Source: Halotia branconii CENA392 (GTDB lineage: Bacteria; Cyanobacteriota; Cyanobacteriia; Cyanobacteriales; Nostocaceae). Taken from it: a DNA stretch of 64,000 nt. Below the pieces are notes generated by a model, which searched no databases, had not been told where the DNA came from, and worked only from the letters and a program-made list of their open reading frames with translations. A program made the translations under genes and the position numbers. Shown here piece by piece: positions 45,965 through 54,005 of the stretch. The stretch covers positions 62,001 to 126,000 of the forward strand of contig NZ_CP124544.1 in assembly GCF_029953635.1 (NCBI RefSeq). The letters run 5' to 3'. Position 1 is the first letter of the stretch; each line of letters begins with the position of its first letter.

Positions 45965-47571
45965 GGGTGCAACGCGAAAAAGTTGGGTCAAGCAGGGTAA
46001 AGTCTAGCAGTCAAAATGGAATCACAAAAAGTTGACCAACTTCCCGCAGCCCATTGACATCGAGCGTGCAATATTGCTTCAGCATTTTCTAGCAACCAGA
46101 ACTTGCCATTACCTTTAAGCCGTAGATTGACCACTTGGCGAATTAAACTCTCGATGGCACCACTGCCAATAGGCATCTTCATTGCCGCTAGTTGAGAATA
46201 GCTCAATCGCCCTTGTTCAGAGGATTTTTGGAGATACCGAATTTGTGAGTTCATGATTGAGCGTTGCTCATGACTGGCATTTTGACTCAAAACCTGCATT
46301 TGTTGAATCAACTCCTGTGCTTGTCCTCTTTTGAGAGTAGAGCGTGCAGTTTTAAACCAAGCAATTCGTTCTTTTGGTTGAGTAAAAGCAGTGTCGGCAA
46401 ACGATTGTAAATATTCTGTGGCATGGTAGAAGTCAAGTAACTGGTGTATGGATTCTGGTGGACAACCCAGACGTTGCAGTAACGGTGGAATGTGTTTCCA
46501 AATCCACTCAGCCCCGTCCGCAATTAGTAACACTTGAGATGCGAGATTAATTCCTAAACGTACCAGATGCATTTCTAATAGTGACAAAAAGGGCTGAAGT
46601 TTACCATAGGTACCATCGTTAGTTACAGGAATCTCAGTAGTATTAATGCGTTTGCCATGTTGGTCTACTGCATAAATAGTCAGTAGTTTCGGTTCCGTCC
46701 ATTCACCTTGATAACCATGACGATGACTATGCTGACGACGTTTACCCGCCTTGTTTTTCCGAATTCAAGTCCGTCCTCCATCTACAGAAACTACTACTCG
46801 ATGGGCTTTTAAGACAGGTGTAGTTTCTAAAGTTCCTTGTTTTAATTGGAACAATTGAGAGTCACGCACACTCAATCCCTGTTTGTTGAAATGATAAGTT
46901 AGACGCTCAATTCGTTTAATGCTGATGCTTATTCCCCAATCTTGAAGTACTTGGCCAGCGATCGCAAATGAACCACTTACTGACCCGATTTCTGCCACAG
47001 TAGACCAAACTAAAGGCGTGATCCCTTCTTCCATGCTTAACCATCTTAAAAACGGACAAAACCCCTGTCCTCTGGTTTTTCGGTGTTTAGAGTTTGGTTT
47101 CTTTGACCGTTCTACCACATATGGTAATCGCAGAGATACTGCGACATTACCTAAACATAAGACTTGTCGTTCAACTCGCCCGTTCCCCTGGCTTTTAGGG
47201 TGTCGCCATCCCTGGGTTTGTTTTTTCGCCGTCTTTACTGCTTCAGGTGATTGTGACAAATTGTGCAACAGCAAAGCAATACATTCTCCCGCCAATATTA
47301 AAGCCGCTTGTCTAATTTTCTGTTCTTTCTCACGTAATGTCCGCCCATCCCATTGGGAAATATCAGACATTGAAATTAGCTCAGTAATTGTTTGAGAAAA
47401 ATTTTTCAGGGATTGAGCTAGGTCTAGTGTTGCGGGTATAGTGTTATTACTTTTCAATGTAGGAAACTCCTGGTTGCTTGGGTATCAGCCCAAACATCTT
47501 GTCCAGGCATCCTACTTTTTTTTGTGCCTTTCACGCTACCCTTCATTACCCAACTTTTTCGCGTTGCACCC
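45965..47571 (-). mobile_element. ISKra4-family insertion sequence (1607 bp)
   Basis: Perfect 24-bp terminal inverted repeats (45965-45988 and 47548-47571, starting GGGTGCAACGCG) and an 8-bp target duplication AGCAGACC (45957-45964 and 47572-47579). It contains a transposase gene read on the minus strand that is interrupted by one stop codon. Confidence 0.93.
45988..47457 (-). pseudogene. ISKra4-family transposase with nonsense codon
   Basis: The N-terminal piece (47457-46765) ends VSVDGGRT followed by TGA. The same frame continues IRKNKAGKRRQHSH and on through ADGAEWIW, LDFYHATEYLQ and IGSGAIES to the end near 45988. DGGRTRIR is a typical ISKra4 signature, so TGA most likely arose from CGA by one C-to-T change. 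The rest of the frame is intact; without readthrough the element cannot move by itself. Confidence 0.88.
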
Positions 47572-47579
47572 AGCAGACC

Positions 47580-47737
47580 AGTTGTTGTCAACGATTCGGA
47601 ATGCGCCCAAGGAGGTGGTGAGTAAATTTGTAGAAAGAGCGATGGAGGAGGAAGCGGATGTAGAAGGCTTTCGTGAAGTCGGTGAACAACTCGTTGCGGG
47701 TATTTTCAGCATTAGCGCAACAAATGCAGCCGAGTAA
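47580..47737 (+). pseudogene. Hypothetical gene, 3' part
   Basis: Codes for QLLSTIRNAPKEVVSKFVER to SISATNAAE and is in frame with 45613-45964 once the ISKra4 element is removed. Its end overlaps the next ORF. Confidence 0.7.
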
Positions 47738-47933
47738 ATTGATATCAATAGCAGCAGTAGCAAATATGTTGCTGCTCACTATCATTTTGGTAGTGACGAT
47801 ATATGGAGCAGCAAACAGAATGGACAAAGCCAAGGATCAACATCCAACTGAAGACAGATGGAGAGTTGAATCTGTCAGGGATATCAGAAAACCTCAGTTA
47901 CGAAGAGTTTCTGATAGTCCAGCAACTGATTGA
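47724..47933 (+). CDS. Small single-helix membrane ORF, doubtful
   Basis: A 69-residue frame starting MQPSKLISIAAVANMLLLTIILVV, one clear membrane helix. The second half overlaps the better-supported gene at 47803 in another frame. The overlap of the start with the upstream stop suggests coupling, but the C-terminal part looks like a shadow. Confidence 0.4.
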   Translation: MQPSKLISIAAVANMLLLTIILVVTIYGAANRMDKAKDQHPTEDRWRVESVRDIRKPQLRRVSDSPATD

Positions 47934-48117
47934 TCAATCAAAACAGCGATCCCAAAATGCCAGCAGAGTTCAAGAATTAATGCAGCGAGGGATGATGGCT
48001 CAAACAGCGATCGCTGCTTTTAGTGTATTGATGTTTTCGTTCATGGGGATATACGGCTTAACCCGTTTTATTGGTTCACAAGTAAAACAAGTAGAGGAGA
48101 GTTATAGCAATTGTTAG
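47803..48117 (+). CDS. Small membrane-anchored protein
   Basis: 104 residues: soluble N-terminus (INIQLKTDGELNLSGISENLSYEEFLIVQQLID) and one helix near residues 70-90 (AQTAIAAFSVLMFSFMGIYGL). Ends inside the next gene's start. Belongs to the run leading to the FtsK/TraG-type ATPase and may be part of a membrane complex. Confidence 0.6.
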   Translation: MEQQTEWTKPRINIQLKTDGELNLSGISENLSYEEFLIVQQLIDQSKQRSQNASRVQELMQRGMMAQTAIAAFSVLMFSFMGIYGLTRFIGSQVKQVEESYSNC

Positions 48118-48551
48118 GGAAGTGGCTCCCCGGTTTATTCGGTAGTAAAAATGACGGTGTAGTATCAACAGACTTGAGAGTTGGTGATGCTACCCAAATA
48201 GAGGGAAATATCCCAGGAACAATTCGAGATCGCTACAGCTTACCAGCTTATGCCACAGCACAGCAGGTATTGGATGAGGCAGAAGTAGCGGGAACCTTAA
48301 AAGCACAGAAATGGTTGCATACAAAGTTTTCTCGGCACAAACTTAAACAGATGCAATCATTAGCTGAGATGTATAAAAACCAACTGACATATTCTCAAGA
48401 AGCGATGAATGTCGAAGAGGATTTGCAGCGAACCAGGGCATTACATGGGGAAGCGGTGATTCGTCATGCGTTTGGTTCCCAAGAACAACAACGGCAACTT
48501 GGGGGATATGAAAAGGCATTTGATGAAGTAGGAGATTCGTTTAGATTTTAG
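48111..48551 (+). CDS. Hypothetical protein
   Basis: 146 residues from a TTG at 48111 that overlaps the previous stop. N-terminus KWLPGLFGSKNDGVV, then helical charged text (AQKWLHTKFSRHKLKQMQSLAEMYKNQ). No domain recognised. Part of the probable transfer-gene run. Confidence 0.6.
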   Translation: MLGKWLPGLFGSKNDGVVSTDLRVGDATQIEGNIPGTIRDRYSLPAYATAQQVLDEAEVAGTLKAQKWLHTKFSRHKLKQMQSLAEMYKNQLTYSQEAMNVEEDLQRTRALHGEAVIRHAFGSQEQQRQLGGYEKAFDEVGDSFRF

Positions 48552-48559
48552 GAGGTAAT

Positions 48560-48745
48560 ATGTTACGTAAGAAATTTGGAGATTACATCAGAATATGCGC
48601 CAATAGTGGCAGTTTGTTACCTTACATTGCACAACAGGATAGTCCAGAAAAAAGCAGAGCTTACGAAAGATTTAGGCTATTAAATGCCGTTGCTGAGATT
48701 TTTTATCCTTGGAACGAGTACGAGGACGACAACTGTGAATATTAA
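48560..48745 (+). CDS. Small hypothetical protein
   Basis: 61 residues with a good TTAGGAGGTAAT ribosome site before the ATG. Helical, no membrane segment (DYIRICANSGSLLPYIAQQD, YERFRLLNAVAEIF). Its end overlaps the next GTG start. Confidence 0.6.
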   Translation: MLRKKFGDYIRICANSGSLLPYIAQQDSPEKSRAYERFRLLNAVAEIFYPWNEYEDDNCEY

Positions 48746-49022
48746 ATTATCCTTTGTAGGCTATGCGGTTTGCGGGATTGGCTTATCCATGTTTATGGGA
48801 TATTTATCAGTTGCCAGTCCTATTAGTCGCTTCGTGTTGTGGATTATTGGGATGGTCTGCATTTGCTGTATAGCTTTGGGACTGTTCAACTTTGCAGGGC
48901 TTGTTGGTAAAGGGTATAGCTTCAATCGTAAGACGTTCATGATTGGGTTAATGCCTGGGGTGATCTTTGCATTTATATTTCTCATGTTAGTTAGTGCAGG
49001 AGTTTCCTTGGGGGTTAGGTGA
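48735..49022 (+). CDS. Small multi-helix membrane protein
   Basis: About 95 residues from the GTG at 48735; a longer frame from 48684 is less likely. Three hydrophobic helices (LSFVGYAVCGIGLSMF, FVLWIIGMVCICCIALGLF, IGLMPGVIFAFIFLMLV). Its TGA overlaps the ATG of the ATPase (ATGA), so the two are coupled and probably interact in the membrane. Confidence 0.65.
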   Translation: MNIKLSFVGYAVCGIGLSMFMGYLSVASPISRFVLWIIGMVCICCIALGLFNFAGLVGKGYSFNRKTFMIGLMPGVIFAFIFLMLVSAGVSLGVR

Positions 49023-50557
49023 TGACGTTTGAATTAGAGAGGATAACATCAAGTCCTGTAATCAATGCAGAGCGAACCATTCTTTGTTCTTTGGGAGTAT
49101 CAGCGCTAATGTGCTTGTCTGCTCCCTTTTTCTTGAATACTGACAAAGTAACAACAGGGATACTGCTTTGTGCTGGAACTATAACTGCTGGTTTGTTTGG
49201 AGTATCTGCTCAAATCAGCGAAAGTAAACAAAAGATTTATCGGGCTTTAGAAGAGGCTGATTTAAAATCCTTGAAACAAACTTTGCAAGGTGAAGCAGCT
49301 TACGATTATGTCACTACTGCGATCGCTGCCAAACGGCGAGTAGCAGATTTTGTCAATCGTCTACCTGTGCAAGAACGTCCTCGCTGGATTGCGGAGTACG
49401 GTTTGCAAGGATTGGTAACGCTACCAGAACCACCAGCACGACAGTTGCCACCACGCCCTGGTATTCCTAATCCTGATATTGCAGATATTGATGAAGAGTC
49501 AGTACAGTCGGTAATCAACCCTGGTGCATTGCAAGTTTTACAAGCTTTTGCTGCCAATTATTCTGAATATATTCGTTTGGATGCTGCTTGGCTAAATGAA
49601 TTATGTGATGCAGCATCCAATCAGGATATGACAAAACGCAGCAACCATCATTTTTATCTATCAGGAGGAACCCAATCTGGTAAGTCTACTTTAGCGGGTA
49701 TCATTATTAACAAGATTGCTGCCAAGTCTCAAGCTCCAGCAATTGTGATTGGTAGCGATCCTAAAGATGAAGTGACACGCTGGCTGTGCAAGTTTACTCG
49801 TAAATTCGATGGCATGAAAACTTTGTCGAGTTGGATTACCTTTGCTACTTCGCAAATTGACAAGCAAAAGGCAAGGGTCGCTGCTGTTGGTGGTGATTGT
49901 CACGGAGTCCCGGAATTATTTCTTGCCCAGGATGAAGTAGATAGTGTTTATGGTGGTGGCAAAGGACTTCCAGGAATGGTTGATACTGACACTGCCAAAG
50001 ACCTGCAAGGATTCTGGAACTATATCATTAAATTTACCGCTGGACTTAAAGGCCACGGGGTATTCATGGGCCAGTCTCCATTGTCTGGAGAAACAGGATT
50101 TAGTCGTCCATCTCTGAAAAACGTTTGTTTTATTGCCACAGGACAGACATCCTCTTATATTCTTGAGCATCCCCAAGATTTTGTAAATGTCAAGAAAGAG
50201 ATTTTGGAGATGTTACGTCAAGCTTGCGAACTCTTGGATAAAGCTGGTATACGTTATGCCTTAGTAATTCCAACTCGTGGTAATCCCTTTGTTGCTCTAA
50301 TTCCTGAATTTGATATCAAAGGAATGGAGCAAAAGCAGGATAAAGACAAGACTGATTTTAAAAGTGCTACACCTACACAAAATAACCCACACCAGCATGT
50401 TGATTGGTATGAAGAAATTAGAAAATGGGCAACCGAATTAGGCAGAAAACCTCAGTATCAAGAACTAAAACAGAAGTGGCAGGAGCTAACGGGGCAAGAA
50501 TTAAACGAAAAAGGCGTGACTCTACTACAAGAATTTCTCGGCTACCCGGACAATTAG
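49022..50557 (+). CDS. Membrane-anchored FtsK/TraG-like ATPase
   Basis: 511 residues. Two N-terminal hydrophobic helices (about 20-65), a linker with a Pro-rich stretch (PARQLPPRPGIPNP), Walker A GGTQSGKST (about residue 217), Walker B ELFLAQDEVDS (about 300) and a C-terminal helical domain (KWATELGRKPQYQELK). The fold style is that of DNA-pumping or coupling ATPases (FtsK, TraG/VirD4, TraB). In a run of small membrane proteins with a recombinase downstream, a conjugation or DNA-transfer role is the best guess. No relaxase was identified in the window. Confidence 0.75.
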   Translation: MTFELERITSSPVINAERTILCSLGVSALMCLSAPFFLNTDKVTTGILLCAGTITAGLFGVSAQISESKQKIYRALEEADLKSLKQTLQGEAAYDYVTTAIAAKRRVADFVNRLPVQERPRWIAEYGLQGLVTLPEPPARQLPPRPGIPNPDIADIDEESVQSVINPGALQVLQAFAANYSEYIRLDAAWLNELCDAASNQDMTKRSNHHFYLSGGTQSGKSTLAGIIINKIAAKSQAPAIVIGSDPKDEVTRWLCKFTRKFDGMKTLSSWITFATSQIDKQKARVAAVGGDCHGVPELFLAQDEVDSVYGGGKGLPGMVDTDTAKDLQGFWNYIIKFTAGLKGHGVFMGQSPLSGETGFSRPSLKNVCFIATGQTSSYILEHPQDFVNVKKEILEMLRQACELLDKAGIRYALVIPTRGNPFVALIPEFDIKGMEQKQDKDKTDFKSATPTQNNPHQHVDWYEEIRKWATELGRKPQYQELKQKWQELTGQELNEKGVTLLQEFLGYPDN

Positions 50558-50814
50558 ATTGGGATGCCAGATATGGCAACATCAAAAAGTACAAGAAACA
50601 AGTAGCCATTGCACACCGAAAGCATAGACAAGCTCACAGTAAATGCTGTTGTTGTTTAGTAGATAAAGCTACGCAAATGCACCACACAGAGTACCGAAAG
50701 CAGGAAAAGCTAGGGGTTAACTGGTTTCCATTGTGTGATGGTTGTCATCATGCAATAGCACATTCAAAAATCAACTGGGTTAAAAGTAAAATCAATCCAG
50801 TTTGGAATAATTGA
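50425..50814 (+). CDS. HNH-like Cys/His protein
   Basis: Up to 129 residues; the first third overlaps the ATPase end in another frame, so the true start may be later. The conserved part has CCCCLVDKATQMHHTEYR and WFPLCDGCHHAIAHS, a C-x2-C/HH/C-x2-C pattern like a small HNH nuclease zinc fold. Possibly a nicking or homing-type nuclease of the element. Confidence 0.6.
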   Translation: MGNRIRQKTSVSRTKTEVAGANGARIKRKRRDSTTRISRLPGQLDWDARYGNIKKYKKQVAIAHRKHRQAHSKCCCCLVDKATQMHHTEYRKQEKLGVNWFPLCDGCHHAIAHSKINWVKSKINPVWNN

Positions 50815-50879
50815 AATACGCCAGAGTTTATTAAGCGATTACAGCTTGGGTTTCAATTATTATATGGAGGTATTATTTG

Positions 50880-51191
50880 GTGATTAAGTTTTTAATTAGG
50901 TTATTGCCTGATTCAATTCTTGAGTTGGTGAATGCTTTTTCATTAGCAGAATTAGACAAGCGAAAATTAATCATCTGGGCAGAAGATGTACCCACTATAG
51001 AACCAGAAGTTGAATATTTGGCATTTAATTTAGCTTCTCATTTTACTGAATTAACATCTGAGAATATGCCAGAGATTTTGAAAATAATTGCTGAAATTTA
51101 TACAAAATATGGTGATTGTTTGGCTTTCACCTATTTGATGGAAATTTCTGCTGAGTACTTTGGATTAATTGAAGAGGCGGAAAATGTATAA
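50880..51191 (+). CDS. Small hypothetical protein
   Basis: 103 residues from the GTG at 50880, with TGGAGG upstream. Acidic and helical (ELVNAFSLAELDKRKLIIW, EILKIIAEIYTKYG). Overlaps the next gene's start by 8 bp. Unknown function. Confidence 0.6.
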   Translation: MIKFLIRLLPDSILELVNAFSLAELDKRKLIIWAEDVPTIEPEVEYLAFNLASHFTELTSENMPEILKIIAEIYTKYGDCLAFTYLMEISAEYFGLIEEAENV

Positions 51192-51477
51192 CGATTATGA
51201 TGGCTTGAGTTTTAATCAGCACCTACAACTAACAGAAGAGCAAATCAGGCGACGGCATCAGCAACGAATGTTCATGCGAAGGAATGCTGAATTGTTACAG
51301 CAAGAGTTAGAGATAGAAGCAGAATTGCTTGAAGAAAATCCTGAACTGGCGCAAGTGATTCATGAGCTAAATACGTTAGAAATTCAAGCCGGACAGCAAG
51401 GATTAAGGGGCGCTGTTCAGGGTAAATCGTCGCCAAAGTCTCGAAGTTTGTGGAGTGGTTTCTTTCCAGGATCATGA
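51184..51477 (+). CDS. Small coiled-coil protein
   Basis: 97 residues from the ATG at 51184 (GAGGCGGAAA upstream). Gln/Glu-rich helical protein (RRHQQRMFMRRNAELLQQE). Its TGA overlaps the next ATG. Unknown function. Confidence 0.6.
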   Translation: MYNDYDGLSFNQHLQLTEEQIRRRHQQRMFMRRNAELLQQELEIEAELLEENPELAQVIHELNTLEIQAGQQGLRGAVQGKSSPKSRSLWSGFFPGS

Positions 51478-51632
51478 GAAATCATGATATCTTTGCTAAC
51501 CTAACTTCACTAGTTAAACAAGTGGCTCAAGTTGGAATTGGGCTTTTAATAATGCTGCTGATAACTAAAGGTCGTCTATCAGGCTTTGTAGTTGGTTCGA
51601 CTGTCTGTTTGAGTATTATTTTTGTTGCCTGA
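51474..51632 (+). CDS. Very small membrane protein
   Basis: 52 residues from the ATG at 51474 (ATGA overlap with the previous stop). One or two hydrophobic helices (VGIGLLIMLLI and FVVGSTVCLSIIFVA). Coupled to its neighbours; unknown function. Confidence 0.55.
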   Translation: MRNHDIFANLTSLVKQVAQVGIGLLIMLLITKGRLSGFVVGSTVCLSIIFVA

Positions 51633-51658
51633 AGTGAAAACAATAAAAAGGGGAAATC

Positions 51659-52291
51659 ATGGATTCAGAACAAGACTTTTTATTCTGTAACGAAAGGATA
51701 GCTGATAGATTTAATCCCTTTTATGAAGGGGAATATCTCATAATCCAAACTTACCCTAGTGAGAAAAAATTAGTAATTAATAAGCGATGTTTGAACTACG
51801 AATCAGCTAAAGATCACTGCAATCTAGAGAACCTAGCTCACGACTATACCTCATTTGCAGTGAGAATTTTTCATGAAGGAAGGCTTTGGGATATTGACTT
51901 TTTGGGTAATCCGTCGAGGTTATCTAAACAGCAGGATTGGAAGATTGTCCAGGAATATTTAGATGTAGATTACGATGGGGAAACTAACGAAGCGCTTATA
52001 TGTTCATGCAGCTATCCCTACATTGAGAGGTTGATAAACGATCGCTGGAGTTCTTTCACTTCTCTTTTTGATGACAAAGGGCGAAGTATTGAATATTGTC
52101 CCAACTGCAATGTTACATTAATCGAACAAGTTGACTGCGATGGAGACTTTAGTTTTTATGAACAACCTAGACCAGTTTCTTGTGTAGGTTGCGATAACTA
52201 CCACGGTCAATTTTATGGAGAAAATTTGTTAACTTGTGCAATACATCCTCATGGATGGAATGATGATATTTGTCCTGATTTCTTTAACTAA
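51659..52291 (+). CDS. Hypothetical protein with C-terminal Cys-rich motif
   Basis: 210 residues. The body has IERLINDRWSSFTSLFDDKGRSIEYCPNCNVTL, where C-x2-C suggests a first zinc site. The C-terminus has the same C-x2-C-x2-YHG...TCAIHPHG...CPDF motif as the protein at 42701-43081. A GGGGAAATC ribosome site precedes the ATG. Shared motif in two genes of one element suggests related metal-binding modules. Confidence 0.65.
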   Translation: MDSEQDFLFCNERIADRFNPFYEGEYLIIQTYPSEKKLVINKRCLNYESAKDHCNLENLAHDYTSFAVRIFHEGRLWDIDFLGNPSRLSKQQDWKIVQEYLDVDYDGETNEALICSCSYPYIERLINDRWSSFTSLFDDKGRSIEYCPNCNVTLIEQVDCDGDFSFYEQPRPVSCVGCDNYHGQFYGENLLTCAIHPHGWNDDICPDFFN

Positions 52292-52435
52292 TAGTTTTTG
52301 GTTGCAATCATTAGCCACTCAAACTTTGGAAACAATTCATGATACTCATTGGGTAGTTAGGGTAGCAACTGCTGTTTCCCGCTAACCCTTTCGTGTGTGA
52401 AGAGTTTTTTAAGAAAGTTGTGCTAACCGCTTATG

Positions 52436-52456
52436 TTCTAGTAAACTTTACTAGAA
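52436..52456. repeat. 21-bp palindrome, copy 1
   Basis: A perfect palindrome of form TTCTAGTAA-n3-TTACTAGAA ends 2 bp before the likely ATG of the GIY-YIG gene. Near-identical copies lie at 53365-53385 and 53451-53471. Confidence 0.85.
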
Positions 52457-52458
52457 TA

Positions 52459-53343
52459 ATGGCGCGAGAAAACCCTATGAGCGACACCAACAACTCAGCA
52501 CCGCCAGGGAGAATTAACCCTATAGTATTGCCCTCTGTTTTGCTAGGCGATCGCGCTGCACTTCCATCTGTGCCAGCTATTTATTTTTGTATAGATGTAT
52601 ACGACAGAATTTTATACATAGATGCCACATTGAATCTAAATCAAAGGTGGATTGCTCATCAGCAACACGCTTCGCTTGCGGCAATCCTTGATGTTCGGAT
52701 CGCGTGGTTGGTAGTAGATGAACCCGAAGTATTGCAGGGCATTAAGCAGACCATGATTGAATACTGGGAACCTAAACTTAATGACTGGCGGTATAAACTA
52801 CAACTAATTCAAGATTTAAGTATTGATGGCTGGCATGATTTTCAAAAGGTAGATTTGCAAATTTGGGCAATGTATAGAGATGCAGTAATGCCTACGCCTG
52901 TACCAGCAGAAATTGATACGGCCTATCGTGATGTGATGCGGGAAAAGGTGAAGGAATTCAAAAAAGTTGAAGCCCAAGAGCGCCGCCAGCGACTAGAACA
53001 GCTACAAGCTCAGGTGGAGGATTTAGAAAATAATGGGTTTGTCCCGCCGCCCGGTTGCTACCTCAGTACTTATAAAGTCAAAAAAATTTATGGGGTTTAT
53101 GAATATTGGAAGCTTTGGAGCCACAAGCCAGTATTCCCAGCGCGGATGAACCAAAAGCAAAAATCGTTCTGGTTGAGTCAGGGTAAAGATTACCAGAAGA
53201 CTGGCAAAGTTAAAACCATGCACTTGGGCAAAGCCGACACCCTGACATATAACCTAGCCATCGAGGGTTTGCAGAAACGTAGACGCATTGAGGGGTTAAA
53301 ACGAGAGATCGAGATTTTGCTGATGAGTTTGGATGATGGGTAA
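52459..53343 (+). CDS. GIY-YIG nuclease-like protein
   Basis: About 294 residues from the ATG at 52459; a GTG at 52393 and an ATG at 52477 are alternatives. The N-terminal module AIYFCIDVYDRILYIDATLNLNQRWIAH fits a degenerate GIY-YIG fold (IYF and LYI for the two signature triplets, then the helix Arg). A coiled coil (about 170-195) and a basic C-terminus with YWKLWSHKPVFPARM follow. It is bracketed by palindromes, which suggests self-regulation or a homing-like unit. Catalysis is uncertain because the Gly residues of the signature are replaced. Confidence 0.65.
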   Translation: MARENPMSDTNNSAPPGRINPIVLPSVLLGDRAALPSVPAIYFCIDVYDRILYIDATLNLNQRWIAHQQHASLAAILDVRIAWLVVDEPEVLQGIKQTMIEYWEPKLNDWRYKLQLIQDLSIDGWHDFQKVDLQIWAMYRDAVMPTPVPAEIDTAYRDVMREKVKEFKKVEAQERRQRLEQLQAQVEDLENNGFVPPPGCYLSTYKVKKIYGVYEYWKLWSHKPVFPARMNQKQKSFWLSQGKDYQKTGKVKTMHLGKADTLTYNLAIEGLQKRRRIEGLKREIEILLMSLDDG

Positions 53344-53364
53344 AGGCAGTATTTTCAGTTTGTG

Positions 53365-53385
53365 TTCTAGTAAGTCTTACTAGAA
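53365..53385. repeat. 21-bp palindrome, copy 2
   Basis: Same form as copy 1, with central bases changed; 22 bp after the GIY-YIG stop. It extends to 23 bp with G/C outer bases. Confidence 0.85.
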
Positions 53386-53450
53386 CAATAAAGGTACTTG
53401 CCCTTGGAAACATAGAAAAAAGCTGTTAAGTGATTTTATTAGTGATTTTA

Positions 53451-53471
53451 TTCTAGTAAGCTTTACTAGAA
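53451..53471. repeat. 21-bp palindrome, copy 3
   Basis: Same form as copies 1 and 2 with one mismatched pair near the centre. It lies 13 bp beyond the stop of the convergent RHH gene. Confidence 0.85.
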
Positions 53472-53483
53472 CACGGACGATTT

Positions 53484-53741
53484 TCAACGGTTACAAACCC
53501 AGAAACTATTGCAGAAACTAATTCGTCGCTTCAATTCGTCTACCTCTCCCTTAGTAACAGCTGGTTTAGGTTGAGTAGGCTGGGTAGATAGAGAAAGAGA
53601 AACTGTTAGACGATTTTTTAAAGCATCCAACACAAACTCTTTGAGAGAAATACGCTCATCCTGCGCCCGTATTTTGACGGCTTCAAGTAATTCTTTCTCT
53701 CCCTCACCATTAAACTTAATGTTTAGTTGTGGTCTGCTCAT
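53484..53741 (-). CDS. Ribbon-helix-helix regulator
   Basis: 85 residues: NIKFNGEGEKELLEAVKIRAQ and ISLKEFVLDALKNRL form a strand-helix-helix typical of Arc/MetJ/ParG-type DNA-binding proteins. A Pro/Ser linker and helical tail follow. An inverted repeat GGGTAGAC...GTCTACCC touches its start codon, so it probably represses itself. Likely a copy-control, partition or transfer regulator of the element. Confidence 0.75.
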   Translation of the reverse strand: MSRPQLNIKFNGEGEKELLEAVKIRAQDERISLKEFVLDALKNRLTVSLSLSTQPTQPKPAVTKGEVDELKRRISFCNSFWVCNR

Positions 53742-53768
53742 GGGTAGACTAGCTAGACTTGTCTACCC
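53742..53768. promoter_or_regulatory. Operator candidate GGGTAGAC-n11-GTCTACCC
   Basis: A perfect 8-bp dyad with TAGCTAG inside its spacer, starting at the base next to the RHH gene's ATG. Position and symmetry fit an RHH self-repression site. Confidence 0.65.
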
Positions 53769-54005
53769 AAATCATACATTACTGCGATCGCTCTGAGAAC
53801 TATTAGCGATCGCCAACTTCTTAGCACAAGTAATACCGGGAGCAAAATAAGTTGGCGCAGAGATTTTTACCGCGTAAAAACTAGACGGTACAGTTTATTT
53901 TCGTAAACCCATATTTTGTTGAAGCGGAGTATGTATCATACTCTGTACCAATTTAATTATTTGAGATATTTGCTGTTTTAACAAAGCTTTTATACTACCT
54001 GCATT

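Noticed and set aside
47018..47395. Plus-strand 125-residue frame
   Set aside because: It is antisense to the ISKra4 transposase, whose frame has clear family motifs.
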